From: Luteitalea sp. TBR-22
GTDB lineage: Bacteria; Acidobacteriota; Vicinamibacteria; Vicinamibacterales; Vicinamibacteraceae
DNA length: 64,000 bases
Reading direction: 5' to 3'
NCBI RefSeq assembly: GCF_016865485.1
Contig: NZ_AP024452.1
Coordinates: 186,001-250,000, forward strand
The notes below the pieces were generated by a model. The model worked only from the letters and a program-made list of their open reading frames with translations, was not told the DNA's origin and did not search any database. The position numbers and the translations under genes were made by a program. This document shows, one piece after another, positions 33,462-40,817 of this stretch. How positions within the stretch are numbered: position 1 is the first letter of the stretch; each line of letters begins with the position of its first letter.

Positions 33462-34850
33462 CTAGGGGAGGAGTCCGTACTCGTGGAGCTTGCGATACAG
33501 GTTGCGCTCGCTGATGCCGAGGATCCTGGCGGCGTGGCTGCGGTGCCCGTGCGTCGCCTGCAGCACCGTCGTGATGTGTGCCCGCTCGAGCGCCTCGAGC
33601 GTGGGCAGGTCGTCGGGGGCGGTCGGCGATGCACCGGGGGAAGGGGGAGTGACCCGCCTCGACCGCAGGGAGAGGTGCTCCGGCAGGATCTCCGGGCCCT
33701 CCGACACCACGACCGCCGCCTCGATCACATGCATCAGCTCGCGCACGTTACCCGGCCAGTCGTGTTGCGCGAGCGCCTCGAGCGCCGCCGGGGCGAGTCG
33801 ACGCTCCAGTCCCGTACGCGCGCACATCCGTGCGACGAAGTGCCTCGCCAGGATCGCCACGTCGCCGCCGCGTTCACGCAGCGGCGGGAGCACCACGCCC
33901 ACGGTGCGCAGCCGGTAGTAGAGATCCTCCCGAAAGACGCCCTGCGCGACCATGTCGGGCAGGTTGCGGTTGGTGGCCGCCAGCACGCGCACGTCCACGC
34001 GGATCTCGGCGGTGCCGCCGACATGCCGGAACGTCGAGGTGTCGAGGACGCGCAGCAGCGAGACCTGTGTGGCCGGGCTGATCTCGCCGATCTCGTCGAG
34101 GAAGATCGTGCCGCCATGGGCGACCTCGAACAGGCCCGCCTTGGCGCGGTCGGCGCCCGTGAACGCGCCGCGTTCGTGCCCGAACAACTCGCTGTGCAGC
34201 AGGGTCTCCTGGAGGGCGGCGCACTCGACCACGACGAACGGCCGTTGACGCCGCGCGCTCCGCGCATGCAGCAGCTTGGCGACCATCTCCTTGCCGGTCC
34301 CGGTCTCGCCGCCGATGAGGACGGTGGAATCGGTGGGCGCGACCCGCTCGATGAGGTCGAGGACGCGGCGGAACCCCGGGCTCTCGCCGACGAAGGCATC
34401 GCCGAGATCGGGTGGCGTGAGGCCCCGCTCGAGCAGGTGCGTCCGTCGCCGCAGGGCCTGGCGCTCCAGCGCCCGACGGATCCGCATGTCGAGCTCGTCG
34501 AGCGGACACGGCTTGGTGACGAAGTCGAACGCCCCGAGCCGGATCGACTCGACCGCCTCGTCGACCGACCCGTGACCCGAGAGCATGATCACGTCGGGCG
34601 TCGCATTCGCCTGGCGGATCGACCGGAGCGCCTCGAGGCCCGTCACGTCCGGCAACCGGAGGTCCAGCAGGATCACGTCCGGCTCATTGGCCTCGAGCCA
34701 CGCCAATGCCTCGGCCGCTGACCCGACGGCAGACACGGCGTATCCCATCCGCTTCAGTTCGTGGGCGAGCACGCCCCGGAATGCGACGTCGTCGTCGACG
34801 ACGAGGAGGGTGGCGGACGCCCTAGGCTGGGATGGCGGCGGCGGTGTCAT
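33462..34850 (-). CDS. NtrC-type sigma54-dependent response regulator
   Basis: The 462-residue protein has a receiver domain (VVDDD at 18-22, phospho-acceptor Asp63 in ILLDLRLPDV, Lys in FVTKPC), a AAA+ domain (Walker A GGETGTGKE, the sigma54-contacting GAFTGA loop, Walker B GGTIFLDEIGEIS, arginine-finger region LYYRL) and a C-terminal Fis-type HTH (HGHRSHAARILGISERNLYRKL). It activates sigma54 promoters when phosphorylated. The partner is the haem-containing kinase, whose stop it overlaps by 29 bases. The likely target is the divergent respiratory operon, whose upstream region holds a sigma54 promoter and twin palindromes. Confidence 0.94.
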   Translation of the reverse strand: MTPPPPSQPRASATLLVVDDDVAFRGVLAHELKRMGYAVSAVGSAAEALAWLEANEPDVILLDLRLPDVTGLEALRSIRQANATPDVIMLSGHGSVDEAVESIRLGAFDFVTKPCPLDELDMRIRRALERQALRRRTHLLERGLTPPDLGDAFVGESPGFRRVLDLIERVAPTDSTVLIGGETGTGKEMVAKLLHARSARRQRPFVVVECAALQETLLHSELFGHERGAFTGADRAKAGLFEVAHGGTIFLDEIGEISPATQVSLLRVLDTSTFRHVGGTAEIRVDVRVLAATNRNLPDMVAQGVFREDLYYRLRTVGVVLPPLRERGGDVAILARHFVARMCARTGLERRLAPAALEALAQHDWPGNVRELMHVIEAAVVVSEGPEILPEHLSLRSRRVTPPSPGASPTAPDDLPTLEALERAHITTVLQATHGHRSHAARILGISERNLYRKLHEYGLLP

Positions 34851-36690
34851 CGACGACGGGCAAGGTGATGGAGAACGTGGACCCGGCGCCGAGCCCGCTG
34901 CGGACCGTGATGTCGCCGCCCCACCGGCGCACCGCGTTGATCGACATGAAGAGCCCGAGCCCGGTCCCGCCGGGCCGCATGCTGAAGAACGGCTCGAAGA
35001 TGTGCGCCAGGTGCTCCTGGGCGATGCCGCCGCCGGCGTCCGTGATCGCCACGCGCACGGCGGGTCCCGACTGGATCTCCACGTCGACCACCCCGTCGGG
35101 AGGCGAGGCCTGCACGGCGTTGAGCATGAGGTTGATCAAGGCGTGCTGCAGCTCGGACTCGTCGGCCTTCACGCGCAGGCGGAGCGTCGTCGTGCCGCGC
35201 TGGGCGAGGCGTACGCCGCGCTCGCGCGCCGTCGGCGCCACGAGCCGCATGGCCGTGGCCACGGCGTCCTGCACGTCCACCAACTGCGGCGTGGACGGCG
35301 CGCCACGCGACATGCGGAGGAACTGCTGCGTGATGCCGCGGCATCGCAGCACCTGCTCCCGGGCGGTCAGCGCCGTCTCCCGCACGTAGGCCCAGTCGGG
35401 CGTCGCGGTGTCGTCGGCCGTTTCGCGGCCGATGCCCTCGACGCAGGCGAGCACGGTGCCCAGGGGGGTGTTCAGCTCGTGCGAGAACCCTGACGCCAGC
35501 AGGCCGAGCGACGCCAGCTTGTGCGACTCGGCCATGCGTGCCTCGGCGGCGCGGCGTTCGGAGATGTCGCGCCAGACCTCCACCACGTGCACGTTGCCGT
35601 CGGGCAGGCGCGAGACGGGCGAGGCCTGCACCTCCTCCCACGCCACCGTCCCGTCCGCCCGCTTCCGCTCGCAGATCCGCGTCTGCGTGGACGAGGCGTC
35701 CAGGCACGCGACGGCAGGGCAGTCCGACACGCTGCAGGGCGCCGATCCGTCACGATGGCACGAGCACCCGAGCAGCTCGTTGCGCGAGGCGCCGGTCCGC
35801 GCCAGGAACGCGTTGTTGGCCGCCACGACGCGCCGCTGCCGGTCGAGCACGACGATGCCGTCCTCGATGCTGTTGATGATCACCTCGAGCCGCTCGCGCT
35901 CGTTCTGCACCTGGCCGACGAGCGAGCTCACCGAGTCGGCCATCACGTTGAACTCGCGCGCCAGCCACGCGATGGTGTCGCTGCCCGACTCGGACACCCG
36001 GCGGGTCAGGTCGCCCTGTGCGATCTGGCGCGCGGCCGTCTCGAAGCGCTGGAGGCGGCGCAGGACGATCAGTCGCACCAGCAGGCCGATCGCCGCGACG
36101 AGCAGCAGCGTGATCAGCGCGGTGACCGCGACCATCCACTGCAGGTCGCGGGCGGCCGCGGCGTGGATCGGACTCGTGTCGATGTCCGAGATCAGCACGC
36201 CGTTGATGGCGTGCCGCGGGTCGTGGCACTCGCGACACTCGGCCCGGTTGCGGATCGGGAGCACCGTGCGCAGGATGCGCGTGCCGGCGACGTCGATCAC
36301 CCGGCTGGTGGTGCGCTGCGCCGCCGGGTACTGGTGACAGGCCTGGCAGGTCGGCGAGCCGGGGCGCAGGCTGTCGTCGGCAGCCAGCGGGCGCGCCGTC
36401 GCCTGCACCTTGCCGGCGCGATCGAGCAGGACGACGTTCAGCACGCTCGGCTCATGGCCGAACGTGGTCAGCATGCCGGCAATCAGGGCGTGATCGTCCT
36501 CGAGCATCGCGTGCTCGAGGGCGCTGCGGATCAACTCGGACTGGGCCAGCGCGTCGCGGCGGGCGGTGTCGATCAGGGTGTCGGAATGCCGCAGGGAATA
36601 CAGGTACGCACCGGTGGCGGACGCGAGGCTCGCCGCGATCGTGATGCCCAGGGCCAGACCAACCGTCGTGCCGGTCAACCGCGGATTCAT
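34822..36690 (-). CDS. Sensor histidine kinase with periplasmic c-type haem motifs, HAMP and Cys-rich PAS domain
   Basis: The 622-residue kinase has helices at about 9-31 and 185-208. The periplasmic loop between them carries two haem-binding motifs, CQACH (115-119) and CRECH (152-156), so it probably binds two c-type haems. A HAMP region follows (about 208-262), then a PAS domain (about 263-378) holding Cys309, 311, 319, 324, 329 and 340, possibly a second metal or redox site. HisKA has SHELNTPLG with His404, and the ATPase has GGTGLGLFM. I infer a redox-state sensor. It is the first gene of the two-component operon. The ATG at 36690 begins the first helix. Confidence 0.93.
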   Translation of the reverse strand: MNPRLTGTTVGLALGITIAASLASATGAYLYSLRHSDTLIDTARRDALAQSELIRSALEHAMLEDDHALIAGMLTTFGHEPSVLNVVLLDRAGKVQATARPLAADDSLRPGSPTCQACHQYPAAQRTTSRVIDVAGTRILRTVLPIRNRAECRECHDPRHAINGVLISDIDTSPIHAAAARDLQWMVAVTALITLLLVAAIGLLVRLIVLRRLQRFETAARQIAQGDLTRRVSESGSDTIAWLAREFNVMADSVSSLVGQVQNERERLEVIINSIEDGIVVLDRQRRVVAANNAFLARTGASRNELLGCSCHRDGSAPCSVSDCPAVACLDASSTQTRICERKRADGTVAWEEVQASPVSRLPDGNVHVVEVWRDISERRAAEARMAESHKLASLGLLASGFSHELNTPLGTVLACVEGIGRETADDTATPDWAYVRETALTAREQVLRCRGITQQFLRMSRGAPSTPQLVDVQDAVATAMRLVAPTARERGVRLAQRGTTTLRLRVKADESELQHALINLMLNAVQASPPDGVVDVEIQSGPAVRVAITDAGGGIAQEHLAHIFEPFFSMRPGGTGLGLFMSINAVRRWGGDITVRSGLGAGSTFSITLPVVDDTAAAIPA

Positions 36691-36731
36691 GGGCCACCTG
36701 CGACTGGAAGAGGACCGACTGCGGCGGATCG

Positions 36732-36746
36732 TGGCAGAACCCGTGC
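36732..36746 (+). promoter_or_regulatory. Second, weaker sigma54-like promoter candidate
   Basis: TGGCAG-N5-GTGC has the invariant GG and GC at the right spacing, but it lies upstream of both palindromes and 162 bp from the first gene. It may be chance in a GC-rich sequence. Confidence 0.25.
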
Positions 36747-36760
36747 ACGTCGTCAACGGA

Positions 36761-36775
36761 CTGACGGAACGTCAG
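36761..36775. promoter_or_regulatory. Activator-binding palindrome, site 1 (CTGAC-N5-GTCAG)
   Basis: CTGACG-GAA-CGTCAG is a perfect dyad of 6-base arms. Its centre is about 117 bp upstream of the predicted transcription start, in the usual range for a sigma54 enhancer site. Confidence 0.65.
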
Positions 36776-36783
36776 GCGCCGAC

Positions 36784-36798
36784 CTGACAGGCTGTCAG
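36784..36798. promoter_or_regulatory. Activator-binding palindrome, site 2 (CTGAC-N5-GTCAG)
   Basis: CTGACAG-G-CTGTCAG is a perfect dyad that extends by one more base pair on each side (36783-36799). It shares CTGAC-N5-GTCAG with site 1. The centres are 23 bp apart, two helical turns, so both sites face the same side of the DNA. Confidence 0.7.
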
Positions 36799-36858
36799 GC
36801 GCGCCCCGGCGCGCGTCGCGGCGATCGGTAAACGGCTGCCTTCTGAACTCCTCTCGCG

Positions 36859-36873
36859 TGGCACCGATCGTGC
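36859..36873 (+). promoter_or_regulatory. Sigma54 (-24/-12) promoter of the respiratory operon
   Basis: TGGCAC-N5-GTGC matches the sigma54 consensus TGGCAC-N5-TTGC with exact GG-GC spacing. The predicted start of transcription is near 36885, giving a 23-base leader with a GAGGAG ribosome site (36895-36900) before the ATG at 36908. The divergent NtrC-type regulator fits this promoter type. Confidence 0.75.
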
Positions 36874-36907
36874 GACTGCAGCCGGCAGGATTGCGAGGAG
36901 GCGCGTG

Positions 36908-37225
36908 ATGGGACTCATCCTGATGCTGCTCGGCCTGTCGATCGTCCTGACCACGGCGCAGGTCGTGGCGATCGTGTACATGTGGCGGGAGTCGACCGCG
37001 GGTGAGCCGCCGACGCTGCCGCACACGGCGCCCGCGCCTCCCCCGCAGTTCTTCATCGCCGCGGCGCCAGGCGCCCCGGCGCATCGCGACGCGCGCGTCG
37101 ACCGGTTGCTGCGGCAGCTCGAACAGCACATCCGCCTCGAGCAGGCCGCTGCCGAGTCGTACCACCTCGCGCCCACCGCCGACGCGCTGCATCGGCACAC
37201 CGACTCGCCGCTCGTCCTGCACTGA
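36908..37225 (+). CDS. Small single-span membrane protein, first gene of respiratory operon
   Basis: I do not recognise this 105-residue protein. It has one N-terminal helix (residues 2-26, LILMLLGLSIVLTTAQVVAIVYMW), then a Pro-rich linker (about 34-57) and a polar, helix-prone C-terminal part with several His and Glu residues. It could anchor or assemble the complex encoded downstream. The start is fixed by a GAGGAG ribosome site just after the predicted sigma54 transcription start. A GTG three bases upstream is possible. The next gene starts 10 bp later. Confidence 0.75.
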   Translation: MGLILMLLGLSIVLTTAQVVAIVYMWRESTAGEPPTLPHTAPAPPPQFFIAAAPGAPAHRDARVDRLLRQLEQHIRLEQAAAESYHLAPTADALHRHTDSPLVLH

Positions 37226-37234
37226 GGCGTCGCC

Positions 37235-37702
37235 ATGCACTCGCACCCCGACCTGTTCGCCGGTCTCGCCACCAGCGAGGTCGACCGCCTGGTGTCGCTC
37301 GGCACCGCCCTGACGCTGCATCCCGGCGACGTCCTGTTCAGGATTGGTGACCTCGCCACGCACCTGTACGTCGTCGACCAGGGCCTGGTGTCGCTCACCA
37401 TGCCGATGCAGGTCGACCACCACGACGAAGACGTGCGCATCGACGAGTGCGGCCCGGGGCACACCGTCGGTTGGTCGACCCTCGTGCCACCGCACCGGTT
37501 CACGCTGAATGCCACCGCGCCGGCCCCCGCCCACGTGCTGGCGCTGCCGCGCGAGGCGCTGCTGGCCCACTTCGCCGCCCACCCGGAGGTCGGCTACGCG
37601 GTGATGCGGAACCTCGCCACCGTGCTCGGCCAGCGCCTGCAGGTCTTCCAGGCCATGTGGCTGCGCCAGATGCAGCACGTGGTGGACCTCGCGCATGGCT
37701 AG
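37235..37702 (+). CDS. Cyclic-nucleotide-binding-fold protein without a DNA-binding domain
   Basis: The 155-residue protein consists of a Crp/Fnr-type sensor domain. LHPGDVLFRIGDLATHLYVVDQGLVSL near residues 28-54 is the classic beta-roll start, and a long C-terminal helix (VMRNLATVLGQRLQVFQAMWL) matches the Crp dimer helix. There is no HTH after it, so it cannot bind DNA like Crp. It may sense a ligand or redox state and act on the membrane complex made by the same operon. It overlaps the next gene by 8 bases, so it is part of the operon rather than a passenger. Confidence 0.85.
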   Translation: MHSHPDLFAGLATSEVDRLVSLGTALTLHPGDVLFRIGDLATHLYVVDQGLVSLTMPMQVDHHDEDVRIDECGPGHTVGWSTLVPPHRFTLNATAPAPAHVLALPREALLAHFAAHPEVGYAVMRNLATVLGQRLQVFQAMWLRQMQHVVDLAHG

Positions 37703-38282
37703 GAACACCGCGGCGCTGGCGGCGGGCGTGGCGACGGTCGCCGTGCTGGCGCTCGGTGGATGCCATGCCGGCCCGTCACGCGACACCAGCGCCGACGACG
37801 CGCCGTGGGGAGGCACGCAGGTCGTGCTCCCGGCGCGGGCCAGCGGCGAGCCGGAGCTGGTGCAGGTGCCGCCGCCGCCCTTCTCGGATGGCGTCTTCCC
37901 CTGCTCGGACTGTCACGCCCAGCCGGACCTCCCGCCCAACCGGACGCGGCGCGTGCTCGTGGATGCGCACGACGAGATCGTGCTGAAGCACGACGAGGAA
38001 CACCGCTGGTGCCTGGACTGTCACGACGCCGTCGACCGCGACCAGCTGCACCTCGCGGGCGGCGAGCTGGTGCCCTTCTCGGAGTCGTACCGACTGTGCG
38101 GGCAGTGCCACGGCGAGAAGCACCGTGACTGGCGCGCCGGCATCCACGGACGACGGACGGGGTTCTGGAACGGCCGCAAGGAGTACCTGCTCTGTGTGCA
38201 CTGTCACGATCCGCACGCGCCACGCTTCAAGCCCCTCGTTCCCAGACCGGCGCCGGTGCACCCCGGCCCGATGACGCGGTAG
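37695..38282 (+). CDS. Tetrahaem cytochrome c lipoprotein
   Basis: The 195-residue protein has a lipoprotein signal ending LALGGC (Cys23). Four CXXCH haem sites follow: CSDCH (70-74), CLDCH (106-110), CGQCH (135-139) and CVHCH (167-171). Extra histidines (EEHRW, EKHRDW, GIHGRR) can serve as second axial ligands, as in low-potential multihaem cytochromes. It is probably anchored in the membrane and passes electrons between the quinol-handling subunits and a soluble partner. The gene order cytochrome, Fe-S, NrfD is like the Cbc4-type and related quinone oxidoreductases. Confidence 0.93.
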   Translation: MARNTAALAAGVATVAVLALGGCHAGPSRDTSADDAPWGGTQVVLPARASGEPELVQVPPPPFSDGVFPCSDCHAQPDLPPNRTRRVLVDAHDEIVLKHDEEHRWCLDCHDAVDRDQLHLAGGELVPFSESYRLCGQCHGEKHRDWRAGIHGRRTGFWNGRKEYLLCVHCHDPHAPRFKPLVPRPAPVHPGPMTR

Positions 38283-38284
38283 CC

Positions 38285-39184
38285 ATGGCCACTCCCCGCA
38301 CTGCCCACGACGTGGATGACCACCCGACGTCGCTCACGCGCCGCTCGTTCACCACGTGTGCCGCCGCCGCGGCCGCCGGCTGGATCCTCACGGCGTGCGG
38401 ACCGAAGCGCCTGTACGACGTGTCGCGCGAGCGGCTTCGCGAGCTGGTCGGCGACGTGGAGCGCGAGTACTCGGCGACCTACGGCAAGGACGTCACCGTG
38501 TCGGCCGCGGGGCCGCAGCCGGGCGTCCTCTTCGGGTACGCCCTCGACATCTCCCGCTGCACGGGCTGCCGCCGTTGCGTGTATGCCTGCGTCGAGGAGA
38601 ACAACCAGTCGCGCGATCCGCAGGTGCACTGGATCCGCGTGCTGCAGATGGACAAGGAGCATGGCGTCGACTTCGCGCACGCCGACCAGTACTACGAGCC
38701 GGCGCAGGTGCCCGAGGAGGGCAAGTTCTACGTGCCCGTCTCGTGCCAGCAGTGCCGCGATGCGCCGTGCACCAAGGTCTGTCCCACCGGGGCGACCTGG
38801 GCCGAGAAGGACGGCATCGTCGTCATCGACTACGACTGGTGCATCGGCTGCCGGTGCTGCATGTCGGCCTGCCCGTACGGCGCGCGGCACTTCAACTGGA
38901 AGGCGCCGTCGGTGGCCGCCACGGACGTCAATCCGCACATGCACTACCTGGGGAACCGGCCGCGGCCGAAGGGGGTGGTCGAGAAGTGCACCTTCTGCAT
39001 CCAGCGGGTGCGCGAGGGCCGCTATCCGGCGTGCGTGGAGGTGTGTCCCGTGGGCGCTCGCAAGTTCGGCAACCTGCTCGATCCCGACAGCGAGATCCGC
39101 TACATCATCGAGCACGAGCGCGTCATGGTGCTGAAGGAAGAACTCAACACCATGCCGAAGTTCTTCTACTTCTACGGAACGTGA
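38285..39184 (+). CDS. Tat-exported four-cluster ferredoxin-like subunit (HybA/NrfC/CbcT type)
   Basis: The 299-residue protein has a Tat signal ([19 protein letters not shown]). Four cysteine groups follow, each fitting one [4Fe-4S] cluster: [11 protein letters not shown] (92-102), [24 protein letters not shown] and [20 protein letters not shown]. This is the pattern of NrfC/DmsB/HybA-type electron-transfer subunits, and the Tat signal puts it outside the cytoplasmic membrane. It should carry electrons between the NrfD quinol site and the tetrahaem cytochrome. It starts 2 bases after the previous stop. Confidence 0.95.
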   Translation: MATPRTAHDVDDHPTSLTRRSFTTCAAAAAAGWILTACGPKRLYDVSRERLRELVGDVEREYSATYGKDVTVSAAGPQPGVLFGYALDISRCTGCRRCVYACVEENNQSRDPQVHWIRVLQMDKEHGVDFAHADQYYEPAQVPEEGKFYVPVSCQQCRDAPCTKVCPTGATWAEKDGIVVIDYDWCIGCRCCMSACPYGARHFNWKAPSVAATDVNPHMHYLGNRPRPKGVVEKCTFCIQRVREGRYPACVEVCPVGARKFGNLLDPDSEIRYIIEHERVMVLKEELNTMPKFFYFYGT

Positions 39185-40431
39185 GGCCGCCGGTGACCAC
39201 CCTGCACGCGTTCCTGGCGTTCACGCGCAGCAGCGGCCGGCTGGTGCTGCGCGGCGACGTGCTCTACTGGTCGTGGATCGGCCTGCTCCTGCTGCTCATC
39301 GCGTCGGGGCTGGCTGCCTACGTCGACCAGCTCCGCGTCGGCCTGTCGCTCACCGCGATGCGCGATCCGGTGAGCTGGGCCTTCTACATCGGCAACTTCA
39401 CGTTCATGGTGGGCGTGGCCGCCGCCGCGGTGGTCCTGGTGATTCCCGCCTACGTCTACGATTGGAAGCCGATCCGCGAGGTCGTCATCATCGGCGAACT
39501 GCTGGCCGTGAGCGCGATTCTCATCTGCCTGTTGTTCGTCATGGTGGACCTCGGCCGGCCGGAGCGGTTCTGGCACCTGATTCCGGGCGTCGGCCTCCTG
39601 AACTTCCCGCGCTCGGTGATGGCCTGGGACGTGATCGTGCTGAACCTGTACCTGCTGATCAACCTCGTCGTGGTGACCCACGTGGTGTTCAGCGCCTTCC
39701 GCGGCCGGCACTACTCGTTGCGGCTCGTGTACCCGCTGGTGCTGCTCTCGATCCCGATGGCCATCGCCATCCACACGGTGACCGCCTTCCTGTACAGCGG
39801 CATGGCGTCGCGCCCGTACTGGAACGCCTCGATCCTGGCGCCCCAGTTCCTCGCCTCGGCGTTCAGTTCGGGGCCGGCCATCCTGCTGGTGGTGCTGCAG
39901 CTGCTCCGCCGCTTCACCGACTTCGAGATCAAGGACGAGGCGATCGGCAAGATCGCCGAGCTGATGGCGTACGCCATCTTCCTGAACCTGTTCTTCCACG
40001 GCGCGGAGGTCTTCAAGGAGTACTACTCCAACACCGAGCACTCGCTCTACACGCGCTACTGGTTCGAGGGCATCGGCACGCACACGACGCTGGTGCCCTA
40101 CGCCTGGACCGCCGTCGGCCTGCAACTGCTCGCCCTGGTGCTGTTCATCGTGCCGGCGGCGCGCCGCAACAGCGTGACGCTGAACGTCGGGGCCGTCGCG
40201 ACCTACGCCGGCGGCTACATCGAGAAGGGGATGGGCCTGATCATCCCCGGGTTCACCCCGGACACGCTCGGCGAGATCTACGAGTACTCGCCGACCATGC
40301 ACGAACTGCGGGTGGCGGCCGGGGTGTTCGCCATCGGGTTCCTGGTCTTCACCTTCCTGCTCCGGGTGGCCGTGCCGATCCTGCTCGGGCAGGTCCGACT
40401 GGCTGGCACCGGCACGCAGGCCCTGGAGTGA
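39181..40431 (+). CDS. nrfD: NrfD/PsrC-family membrane quinol-oxidoreductase subunit
   Basis: The roughly 416-residue protein has eight to ten hydrophobic helices, with [20 protein letters not shown] first and [19 protein letters not shown] in the middle. Conserved family stretches include [13 protein letters not shown] near 120 and [19 protein letters not shown] near 195. NrfD subunits hold the quinone site and pair with a four-cluster Fe-S protein, exactly the gene before it. The GTG at 39181 overlaps the Fe-S stop (GTGA); an in-frame GTG at 39193 is an alternative. The complex has no molybdenum subunit in this operon. Confidence 0.93.
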   Translation: MRPPVTTLHAFLAFTRSSGRLVLRGDVLYWSWIGLLLLLIASGLAAYVDQLRVGLSLTAMRDPVSWAFYIGNFTFMVGVAAAAVVLVIPAYVYDWKPIREVVIIGELLAVSAILICLLFVMVDLGRPERFWHLIPGVGLLNFPRSVMAWDVIVLNLYLLINLVVVTHVVFSAFRGRHYSLRLVYPLVLLSIPMAIAIHTVTAFLYSGMASRPYWNASILAPQFLASAFSSGPAILLVVLQLLRRFTDFEIKDEAIGKIAELMAYAIFLNLFFHGAEVFKEYYSNTEHSLYTRYWFEGIGTHTTLVPYAWTAVGLQLLALVLFIVPAARRNSVTLNVGAVATYAGGYIEKGMGLIIPGFTPDTLGEIYEYSPTMHELRVAAGVFAIGFLVFTFLLRVAVPILLGQVRLAGTGTQALE

Positions 40432-40436
40432 GCGAC

Positions 40437-40781
40437 ATGACGATCACGAGAACACTGGTGGTGACGGTGGTCCTGGCCTGCCCGGTCATCGTGCCGACGC
40501 AGGCGGCGGCACAGGCCCAGGACAAGGGGATGGCGATCTTCGTCGAACAGAAGTGCACGCAGTGCCACGCGCTGGCCGGCCGTGGCAACAAGAACGGCGC
40601 GCTCGACGACGTGGGAAGCCGGCTCGGCGCCGCCGAGATCAAGGCGTGGATCGTCGATCCGGTGGCCATGGCGGCCAAGCGCCAGCCGGCCTCGACGCGG
40701 AAGCCGGCCATGAAGAAGAAGCCGATGTCGGCCGCCGACGTGGACGTGCTGGTCGCCTTCCTGGCGACGCAGAAGAAGTAG
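40437..40781 (+). CDS. Small monohaem cytochrome c, last gene of respiratory operon
   Basis: The 114-residue protein has a signal peptide (residues 1-26, ending QAAAQA) and one haem motif, CTQCH at 40-44 (EQKCTQCHALAGRG). The likely methionine ligand is Met97 in KPMSAADVDVLVAFL. The Lys-rich C-terminus (RKPAMKKKP) suits docking to acidic partners. It lies 5 bases after the NrfD stop, so it belongs to the operon and is the probable soluble electron acceptor or donor. The gene is convergent with the hybrid kinase. Confidence 0.92.
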   Translation: MTITRTLVVTVVLACPVIVPTQAAAQAQDKGMAIFVEQKCTQCHALAGRGNKNGALDDVGSRLGAAEIKAWIVDPVAMAAKRQPASTRKPAMKKKPMSAADVDVLVAFLATQKK

Positions 40782-40817
40782 CCCGACCCGCCACGTGGCG
40801 CCCGGTCGCCGGGGTGC

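Noticed and set aside
36730-36750. Possible sigma54 promoter for the kinase operon on the minus strand.
   Set aside because: The -24 GG is missing in that orientation; only the -12 GC fits.
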